Below, one piece after another: positions 8,017 through 12,615 of a stretch of 12,615 nt of DNA (positions are counted from its first letter, which is position 1; every line of letters starts with the position of its first letter). The notes beneath the pieces are model-generated. The model had not been told where the DNA came from and made no database searches. It worked only from the letters and a program-made list of their open reading frames with translations. The position numbers were made by a program, and so were the translations under genes. This stretch comes from Methanobacteriota archaeon (GTDB lineage Archaea > Thermoplasmatota > Poseidoniia > Poseidoniales > Poseidoniaceae): positions 1 through 12,615 of the forward strand of contig JABJFP010000058.1 of the NCBI GenBank assembly GCA_018662715.1, in the 5' to 3' direction.

Positions 8017-9204
8017 ATGGGTTGGCTTGGATTGGACGATACGGATTCTCTTGCTGGTGGTTGCACCACAAAAACGATGGAGGAATTGATTCTAAATTTA
8101 CCCAAAAACGTCCAGGTGGGAACTGTTCGTTTGGTTCGTCTGTGGCCCTTTGCTTCCGGGCGGACAAGGGGCAATGCAGCATTGGCTGTAGAACTCCAAT
8201 GCGAAGATGAAGAATTTCTTATTGCACATCTTAACAGTTGGTGGATGAATGAATTATCGCCTCTCAAAGGCCTCATTTCTCCATCACATCATTCGGACCG
8301 CCCTCAGGTTCCGTCCGACCCAGGCATGGTGTGGTTTGATTCTCAGCCTGACGAACTTCATTACTGGTCTGCAGTTCAACATCATGTGGCCATTGATGAT
8401 GTTCCACCAGCAACCAAATCGTGGGGTGGGGCGGGGGTTATCGGAGCAACAGCAGCGGTTGCGTGGCCAGGTCGAACTTCAACATGGGAAGCCATAGCGT
8501 GGAGGCATACATCTGACGGTAGCAAGCCAAGAAGGGTATGTTTGGAATCGCTCGAAGAGATTGATTCTTGGCCGGGTACCTTCATGTCACGTGATCCTCG
8601 TAGTGGAACTTCTCTCATTGCCCCTCGTGGGCACTCACCTGTCCTTTGTGGAGTTCGTGCGAAAACCGAATTAGAGGCAAGTAAAGCATTGGCCCATGTT
8701 CTTTCTTCCCAACATACAGAGCGTTCAGCCGGCTCCCGCACGTTCATGACAAATCAAGCCACAGGTGACCATCTTCAACCTGCAACTCGGGCCATGGTCG
8801 AAGAGATTGAGGTTCATCCTCAGCGAAAGCATGCAAGGATTCAGACATCAGATGGTATTTGGGTTTCATTTGGAGAAGGCGGGCCTGTTAACCAACTATC
8901 CCGGTGGTTAAAAAATGGAGATATTGTAGAAATGAAGGGCCTTAAGTCGGATGACGGGACCTTCCACTTAGAGCAACTTCGAGTTGTTTCATGGAATGCA
9001 AGGAACAAACAGCGCCCTCTTTGTTCGGTGTGTAATGTGCGCATGAAAAGTATGGGTCGTGACCAAGGTGTACGATGCCCGAAATGCAAACTGCGACAAG
9101 ACGATACTTGGGATGATGTCCCCTCAGAACCACCATTTCTTGATTGGGTAGAACCTCCTGTGTCATCCCGCAGGCACCTTGCTCGGCCTCTTGATTTTGA
9201 TTAA
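8017..9204 (+). CDS. tiaS: tRNA(Ile2) 2-agmatinylcytidine synthetase
   Basis: A 395-residue enzyme that, in the family, uses ATP and agmatine to convert C34 of the CAU anticodon of tRNA-Ile2 to agmatidine, so that it reads AUA rather than AUG. The N-terminal kinase-like domain has GLDDTDS at 5-11 and GGCTTK at 14-19; Thr18 corresponds to the autophosphorylated threonine described for the Archaeoglobus enzyme. A central glycine-rich segment is at SWGGAGVIGA (135-144). An OB-fold follows at about 262-325, and a C-terminal zinc ribbon has Cys336-x-x-Cys339 and Cys354-x-x-Cys357. The last 35 residues are an acidic and proline-rich tail. Length is close to characterised members. The start has a strong GAGGTG Shine-Dalgarno motif. 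The pairing with the HAD phosphatase gene is structural, with no clear functional link. No tRNA gene is in this window. Confidence 0.94.
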   Translation: MGWLGLDDTDSLAGGCTTKTMEELILNLPKNVQVGTVRLVRLWPFASGRTRGNAALAVELQCEDEEFLIAHLNSWWMNELSPLKGLISPSHHSDRPQVPSDPGMVWFDSQPDELHYWSAVQHHVAIDDVPPATKSWGGAGVIGATAAVAWPGRTSTWEAIAWRHTSDGSKPRRVCLESLEEIDSWPGTFMSRDPRSGTSLIAPRGHSPVLCGVRAKTELEASKALAHVLSSQHTERSAGSRTFMTNQATGDHLQPATRAMVEEIEVHPQRKHARIQTSDGIWVSFGEGGPVNQLSRWLKNGDIVEMKGLKSDDGTFHLEQLRVVSWNARNKQRPLCSVCNVRMKSMGRDQGVRCPKCKLRQDDTWDDVPSEPPFLDWVEPPVSSRRHLARPLDFD

Positions 9205-9238
9205 AAAGTAATATTTTGATCATTTTTTCTTCGGAAAG
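9205..9238 (+). promoter_or_regulatory. AT-rich promoter ahead of the small acidic membrane protein
   Basis: This 34-bp gap is almost all A/T. TAATATTTT (9209-9217) is centred about 26 bp before the ATG at 9239, right for a TATA box of a leaderless transcript. The following T-run (9223-9228) may also end tiaS transcription. Confidence 0.5.
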
Positions 9239-9526
9239 ATGAAAAGACACAATGAACTCCGAATTATCATGGACCCAGATACGAGTCGAAATATTGCATA
9301 TCTACTTGGAGTCTTAACGTTGGCTGTAATGGTGTACTTCATTTCTCGCAGAGCTATGGAAAACCGAACAGAGATGCTAGAAAGTAACGCCCCCAAAGTG
9401 GCTGGCGAAGATGAACTTGAGGGCGGTGCTCGCAATCCTCAACAATTTGATGAACCCGATGAAGATGCATTGAATGAGATGGCTGAACTTTTGGGTGACG
9501 ATGAAGACTCAGAGATGGAATCCTGA
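9239..9526 (+). CDS. Small membrane protein with acidic C-terminal tail
   Basis: A 95-residue protein of unknown function (85 residues if the ATG at 9269, MDPDTSRN, is used). One hydrophobic helix at about 19-36 is followed by a basic SRRAMENR stretch. The remaining 55 residues are strongly acidic, with EDELEGG, DEPDEDALNEMAELLGDDED and a short predicted helix. The positive residues after the helix suggest that the acidic tail is cytoplasmic. The upstream TATA-like element favours 9239 as the start. Its 3' end overlaps the end of the convergent RecA-fold gene by 18 bp. I recognise no family; codon periodicity, a defined promoter and a clean topology argue it is real. Confidence 0.65.
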   Translation: MKRHNELRIIMDPDTSRNIAYLLGVLTLAVMVYFISRRAMENRTEMLESNAPKVAGEDELEGGARNPQQFDEPDEDALNEMAELLGDDEDSEMES

Positions 9527-10099
9527 ATCCTTAATTTCAATCTCAAGCCTTTCTTTTCCAGCAATGATTGTTCTGGAACCGCCTTCCTTTCGCCTCCACA
9601 TTTTCCAAGTTTCAAATCCTGCTTCAGACATCGCCTTTTCGCCTCTTGCAACAATGGGGTCCAAGCCCTTTCCACTTGCATCAGCACTCCCCTTTGAGAT
9701 CAATAAGAGTGTAATGTTGTCTCCAGTTTCTTGAGCCAACCGGCCGACTTCTGCGACCAAGTTGGTAGGTATTCTTCCCGTGTTGTCGCACCAATCGTCA
9801 AGGACAACCAAACCAACGCTGGGTAGGCCGTTTATCGCTTCAATCATGGCATCGATTGCCCGTTCAAATTTACCTCCGAAATTCATTGCATGAAATCGGG
9901 ATGATTCAACCAACGAGAGGTGAGAGAATAACTGAGAAAATCTTGAACCGTCGGGAAGGTCACTTGATGCCCATAATACTCGACCGTTGTTAGAAATCGT
10001 ATCTGCGGCAAGGTGAAGGCCAAAACTCGTGCCACCTGTACTTCCTTCAACTGCAAAGTGAATGTTTTTTCCTTCCACTCCGAATACATGACGCTCCAT
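9509..10099 (-). CDS. RecA/RadB-like ATPase-fold protein, Walker A degenerate
   Basis: A 196-residue protein from the ATG at 10099 (200 from the GTG at 10111). The order of elements fits a RecA/KaiC/RadB-type core. At 16-27 a strand leads into EGSTGGTSFG, occupying the P-loop position but without the invariant lysine. At 95-104, VGLVVLDDWC has the hydrophobic-strand-plus-Asp-Asp form of Walker B. The strand LLLISKG (131-137) sits where the post-Walker-B strand of RadB lies, and a C-terminal beta region (RTIIAGKERLEIEIKDSG) resembles the RadB end. No N-terminal DNA-binding domain or Cys motif is seen. ATP hydrolysis is therefore doubtful; nucleotide binding or a structural partner role is possible. 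It is transcribed away from the 71-residue membrane protein gene across a gap that contains an inverted repeat. The family assignment is by motif layout only. Confidence 0.6.
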   Translation of the reverse strand: MERHVFGVEGKNIHFAVEGSTGGTSFGLHLAADTISNNGRVLWASSDLPDGSRFSQLFSHLSLVESSRFHAMNFGGKFERAIDAMIEAINGLPSVGLVVLDDWCDNTGRIPTNLVAEVGRLAQETGDNITLLLISKGSADASGKGLDPIVARGEKAMSEAGFETWKMWRRKEGGSRTIIAGKERLEIEIKDSGFHL

Positions 10100-10100
10100 G

Positions 10101-10120
10101 CATTGGGACACGCGCCAATG
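10101..10120. promoter_or_regulatory. CATTGG-N8-CCAATG inverted repeat at the start of the RecA-fold gene
   Basis: Perfect 6-bp arms separated by 8 bp lie directly upstream of the ATG at 10099, covering the alternative GTG at 10111. This could be an operator for a dimeric regulator or, if transcribed, a 5' hairpin that hides the start. The rest of the divergent gap to 10189 shows no convincing TATA box. A partial palindrome, GTGTCAACAC, is at 10139-10148. Confidence 0.35.
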
Positions 10121-10182
10121 GTGAATGAGTCTTGCGTAGTGTCAACACGGTTCAGCAAGGGCTATGACCTATGCAGATGAGC

Positions 10183-10188
10183 GAGGTG
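10183..10188 (+). promoter_or_regulatory. GAGGTG motif before the 71-residue membrane protein
   Basis: GAGGTG ends one base before the ATG at 10190. That is close for a Shine-Dalgarno motif, though pairing of its GAGG part would leave three bases to the start codon. It supports this start weakly. Confidence 0.35.
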
Positions 10189-10189
10189 C

Positions 10190-10405
10190 ATGGCCGGTGA
10201 AGTCCGAGACGGAGAGCGAATCCCCCGAAGACCTCTTCCTGAGTTTGAAGAAGCCGCAAGTTTTGCTGAAGCATTGAAGCGCGATGGTTTCATGGGAACC
10301 GCACTCGGTGATAAAAATCAATATGGGCCCGTCGCTATGATGGTTCTGTTGCTCATTGTGGCCGCTATTACCGGAACGATTCTCCGATTGCTCCGTAATC
10401 TTTGA
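10190..10405 (+). CDS. Small tail-anchored-like membrane protein
   Basis: A 71-residue protein of unknown function. The first 45 residues are charged and soluble (RDGERIPRRPLPEFEEAASF, then a short helix AEALKRDGF). One hydrophobic helix at about 46-65 and a short basic end (RLLRNL) complete it, giving the layout of a C-terminally anchored protein. It begins about 90 bp from the divergent RecA-fold gene and is followed after 72 bp by a four-helix membrane protein, so the two membrane genes may be expressed together. I recognise no family. Reality is supported by the GAGGTG motif and coherent topology; small size limits certainty. Confidence 0.6.
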   Translation: MAGEVRDGERIPRRPLPEFEEAASFAEALKRDGFMGTALGDKNQYGPVAMMVLLLIVAAITGTILRLLRNL

Positions 10406-10407
10406 TA

Positions 10408-10420
10408 CGTTCAAAGAACG
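10408..10420. terminator. Short hairpin just after the 71-residue gene
   Basis: CGTTC-AAA-GAACG is a perfect inverted repeat (5-bp stem, 3-base loop) starting two bases after the TGA at 10403-10405. It lacks a following T-run, so a role as mRNA 3' end or pause site is only possible. Confidence 0.25.
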
Positions 10421-10477
10421 CTAAAAGTTCCCCGATTGTAGGGATAACATCAAACCCTGTCTCACTGGACCCAGCGC
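10421..10477 (+). promoter_or_regulatory. Gap with TATA-like element before the four-helix protein
   Basis: CTAAAAG at 10421-10427 resembles an archaeal TATA box. It would start transcription near 10450, giving a leader of about 28 bases before the ATG at 10478. No Shine-Dalgarno motif is evident directly before that ATG. GGATAAC at 10442-10448 is an alternative weak box in the leaderless position. Confidence 0.25.
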
Positions 10478-10912
10478 ATGGAAGATAGTTCTGTAAATGT
10501 AGAAGCACGTACATCTTCACAGGATAAGCGTTGGACCATTATGGCGGCCCTCCTTGGTACAAATACTGCCTTCATGTTGTTCCAGGGGATGGAACAAGAA
10601 AATCATCCAACCGCAATCAGGGAAGTTGCTTTGACGATCATTGCCGCAGCCCTACCCTTTCAATCGGTATATTTCTTGATTTACACCTTTGTTCTGGAGC
10701 ACGAATCTCAATTGAGTGAGGCTCGTAAAAACCGTCTACAATATGCCTCTGCAGTGTGTCAAATCGTCGCTTACAGTTCCTTAATCGGGGTGGCAATGAT
10801 GTGGTATAACATCTCGAATTATGTAGGAGTTTTCTTTGTGATTTCAACAGGATTAGCCATAATTTTGATTCGTTCGGTCATGAGTCCTGTGGTTGCGGAT
10901 TCTGCTCAATAG
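10478..10912 (+). CDS. Four-helix integral membrane protein, unknown function
   Basis: A 144-residue protein with a charged 18-residue N-terminus and four predicted membrane helices at about 19-37, 48-72, 89-110 and 114-133. Acidic residues between helices 1 and 2 (MEQEN) and a charged loop between helices 2 and 3 (EHESQLSEARKNR) mark opposite faces; the second, with basic residues, is probably cytoplasmic. No catalytic motif, signal peptide or known transporter signature is visible. It is 72 bp after another small membrane protein and 74 bp before purB, both on the same strand, so it could be the middle of a loose three-gene unit. I do not recognise the family. Confidence 0.75.
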   Translation: MEDSSVNVEARTSSQDKRWTIMAALLGTNTAFMLFQGMEQENHPTAIREVALTIIAAALPFQSVYFLIYTFVLEHESQLSEARKNRLQYASAVCQIVAYSSLIGVAMMWYNISNYVGVFFVISTGLAIILIRSVMSPVVADSAQ

Positions 10913-10931
10913 TTCATGAACTCCCGATGTG

Positions 10932-10959
10932 ATTCCCATCAAGGTGAACGGGAATATTG
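10932..10959 (+). promoter_or_regulatory. Inverted repeat and TATA-like element upstream of purB
   Basis: ATTCCC (10932-10937) and GGGAAT (10950-10955) are perfect 6-bp arms around a 12-base loop, 20 bases after the TAG of the four-helix gene. The right arm runs into AATATTG (10953-10959), about 28-34 bp upstream of the ATG at 10987 and so placed for a leaderless purB transcript. The element could be an operator over the TATA box or a hairpin ending the upstream message. Confidence 0.35.
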
Positions 10960-10986
10960 ATGAATGGAGTCGGACGGACGAGAACC

Positions 10987-12336
10987 ATGGCATTCTGTCC
11001 ACTGGATTACCGCTACGGCTGTCAAGAGTTCAAACACATTTGGTCGGAAGTTGGGCGTCATGAACGTCAGCTCGAGGTTGAACGCGCTCTCATATGGGCA
11101 CACATGCAACTCGGACGTGTCACGCAGTCGGATTATGACATAGTTGCCTCGATCGCAAACCCTACCTCGGTAACCAAAGAACGTGTTTCTGAAATTGAAG
11201 CAGAAACACGACACGACATCATGGCTCTTACAAAAGCCATGGCCGAAGCCGCAGGCGAGGCTGGTTGGTGCATTCATCTCGGCGCTACATCGAATGACAT
11301 TGTTGATACCGCTGTCGCCCTTCAACTTCGTGATAGTATCGTTATGCTTCGAGAGCAACTTTGCCTCCTCATCGGCGTCTGTGCTGATGTTGCTGAGCGC
11401 GAACGTGACACCGTTATGCTTGGCCGGACACATGGACAAGCCGCAGTCCCAATTACATTTGGGCTGAAAGCCGCCGTTTGGCTCGATGAACTGCGTCGTC
11501 AACTCATTCGTTTGGATGAAGCCACTCCCCGAATCGCAGTAGGCAAATTCCTGGGCGCAGTCGGAACCGGTGCTGCTCAAGGTGTTAATGCACGTGAACT
11601 TCAACGACTTATTCTGACACATCTTGGCCTAGGCGTCCCTCTCGCAACCACACAAGTTGTTGGGCGTGACCGATATATCGAATATGTCTCATGGTTGGCA
11701 AATATCGCAGCAACATGTGAGAAAATTCTCCAGGAAATACGCAACCTGCAACGCTCTGAAATTCAAGAAGCGGGTGAAGGTTTTGATGTTGAAAAGCAAG
11801 TGGGTTCGTCAACGATGGCTCACAAGAAGAACCCCATCAAATCCGAGAATGCTTCAGGTCTTGCTCGTATCGTTCGTTCGATGATCATACCAACATACGA
11901 GAATGCGTTGTTGTGGCATGAGCGAGATTTAGCCAATTCAAGCAGTGAACGGTTTACTCTCTCACACGGCTCCGCACTGTGCGAAGACGTCATCGCAAAA
12001 ACTCGAGATGTGTTAACCAATATGTGGGTTGACGCTGACCGTTGTCTTGAAAATATCAAGTCTCAACGCGGCCTTGTGATGGCCGAGAAAGTCATGATTG
12101 ACCTTGTAGACCATGGTATTGCCCGTGATGAAGCACATGAAATCCTTCGGGAAGCATCCTTCACTGCTGTAGCAAACAAGGAAGAATTGATCGATGTTTG
12201 TAGCCGAACTCCTGCTATATCTGCTGCATTTTCAGCAGAAGAACTGGAAGCAATGTTTGACCCAGCCAATCATATCGGTGTTTCAGGCGAACTCGTTGAC
12301 GAGTGTGTAGCTCTTGCTCGTGCTGCTATTCAATGA
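10987..12336 (+). CDS. purB: Adenylosuccinate lyase
   Basis: A 449-residue cytosolic enzyme of the fumarase/aspartase superfamily. It splits fumarate from SAICAR in IMP synthesis and from adenylosuccinate in AMP synthesis. Landmarks: the N-terminal PLDYRYG (5-11) typical of PurB; RHDIMA with His76; the GATSNDIVDTA loop (99-109); the general acid/base histidine in GRTHGQ (His149); and the signature loop GSSTMAHKKNP (273-283), with the catalytic serine at 274/275. An alanine replaces the more usual proline of the SSxMPHKxNP form. Length is normal. The ATG at 10987 is chosen because conserved sequence starts immediately after it and a TATA-like element lies 28-34 bp upstream; the TTG at 10957 and ATG at 10960 would add 9-10 unconserved residues. 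It overlaps the convergent dph6 end by 7 bp. Confidence 0.97.
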   Translation: MAFCPLDYRYGCQEFKHIWSEVGRHERQLEVERALIWAHMQLGRVTQSDYDIVASIANPTSVTKERVSEIEAETRHDIMALTKAMAEAAGEAGWCIHLGATSNDIVDTAVALQLRDSIVMLREQLCLLIGVCADVAERERDTVMLGRTHGQAAVPITFGLKAAVWLDELRRQLIRLDEATPRIAVGKFLGAVGTGAAQGVNARELQRLILTHLGLGVPLATTQVVGRDRYIEYVSWLANIAATCEKILQEIRNLQRSEIQEAGEGFDVEKQVGSSTMAHKKNPIKSENASGLARIVRSMIIPTYENALLWHERDLANSSSERFTLSHGSALCEDVIAKTRDVLTNMWVDADRCLENIKSQRGLVMAEKVMIDLVDHGIARDEAHEILREASFTAVANKEELIDVCSRTPAISAAFSAEELEAMFDPANHIGVSGELVDECVALARAAIQ

Positions 12337-12615
12337 AATTCAAGATGGCCACGAACACCGTCCCAGTGGGTCGTGTAGTTGACATCGAGAGAGTTGTCCA
12401 TGTGTGGTCCCGAAATTACTAGGGTTTCGTATTCTCCTCCCTCTCCTTCAATGTGAAAACGGAATTTGTTTGCCAGGTGGCGCAATTCTGTAAGTTTCGC
12501 CTCATTCAACAAAACTCCGAGCCATGATTCATCCAATCCTTCACAACTCACGCCTGTGATCATAATTTCAAATCCGTTGGCCACCATGCTGGAAAGATGA
12601 TGGTCGCCATCTTGA
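12330..12615 (-). CDS. dph6: Diphthine-ammonia ligase, C-terminal part (partial)
   Basis: The 3' end of a gene that enters from beyond the right edge. About 94 residues are visible, and the frame stays open past the ATG at 12587 to the last base, so that ATG is internal. GFEIMITGVSCEGLDESWLG followed by FHIEGEGGEYETLVISGP is the hallmark C-terminal part of the MJ0570/Dph6 PP-loop ATPases. They catalyse the last, ATP- and ammonium-dependent amidation step of diphthamide on elongation factor 2. The N-terminal PP-loop itself lies outside the window. The stop lies inside the purB 3' end: TCAATGA at 12330-12336 holds the stop codons of both genes. The terminal HLEFH shows a complete C-terminus. 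Confidence 0.88.
   Translation of the reverse strand, partial: QDGDHHLSSMVANGFEIMITGVSCEGLDESWLGVLLNEAKLTELRHLANKFRFHIEGEGGEYETLVISGPHMDNSLDVNYTTHWDGVRGHLEFH

Noticed and set aside
8382..8747. Minus-strand open frame of 121 codons
   Set aside because: It is antisense to conserved TiaS sequence; its composition looks like a frame shadow.
10939..11622. Long open frame (227 codons) on the minus strand
   Set aside because: It lies entirely antisense to purB, whose conserved motifs cover the same bases; the translation has no recognisable domain.
1..12615. CRISPR array, tRNA gene, transposase or integration site
   Set aside because: No spaced direct repeats, no cloverleaf-like sequence, no transposase motifs and no long terminal repeats were seen on either strand.

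Overview
The window looks like archaeal chromosome, most probably from an uncultivated marine euryarchaeon of the Poseidoniales (Marine Group II) or a close relative in Thermoplasmatota. It encodes a TiaS-type tRNA-Ile2 agmatidine synthetase, which is archaea-specific, the end of a Dph6-type diphthine-ammonia ligase, and an archaeosortase-like membrane protein. Shine-Dalgarno motifs have the archaeal GGTGAT/GAGGTG form, and several starts have an AT-rich TATA-like element about 26-30 bp directly upstream of the start codon, as expected for leaderless messages. The phylum-level guess is inference; the archaeal call is firm.

Layout. 2-1498 (+): 5'-truncated winged-helix protein resembling the C-terminal part of Lhr helicases, built from two related halves. 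1606-5226 (+): 1206-residue secreted or surface mosaic protein (C-type lectin, LamG-like, three PPC-like beta domains, EF-hand/TSP3-like calcium repeats, one membrane helix, cytoplasmic tail). 5235-6329 (-) and 6344-7258 (-): an operon-like pair of an old-yellow-enzyme-family flavin reductase and the archaeosortase-like protein. 7339-8007 (+) and 8017-9204 (+): a GmhB/HisB-N-type HAD phosphatase and TiaS, apparently translationally linked. 9239-9526 (+): small acidic membrane protein. 9509-10099 (-): RecA/RadB-like ATPase-fold protein lacking the Walker A lysine. 10190-10405 (+) and 10478-10912 (+): two small membrane proteins of unknown function. 10987-12336 (+): adenylosuccinate lyase (purB). 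12330-12615 (-): 3' end of dph6, running off the window.

The region is dense, mostly informational and housekeeping sequence. No gap exceeds about 110 bp, and I see no tRNA or rRNA gene, insertion sequence, CRISPR array or integration scar. Convergent pairs meet tail to tail with tiny gaps or overlaps (8-bp gap at 5227-5234, 18-bp overlap at 9509-9526, 7-bp overlap at 12330-12336). Divergent pairs share short intergenic regions (7265-7338 and 10100-10189) that each hold an inverted repeat.

No obvious multi-gene novel system is visible. The items most worth a second look are the lysine-less RecA-fold protein with an inverted repeat at its start, the multidomain surface protein with a long cytoplasmic tail, the duplicated architecture of the Lhr-like protein, and the pairing of an archaeosortase-like protein with a flavin reductase.
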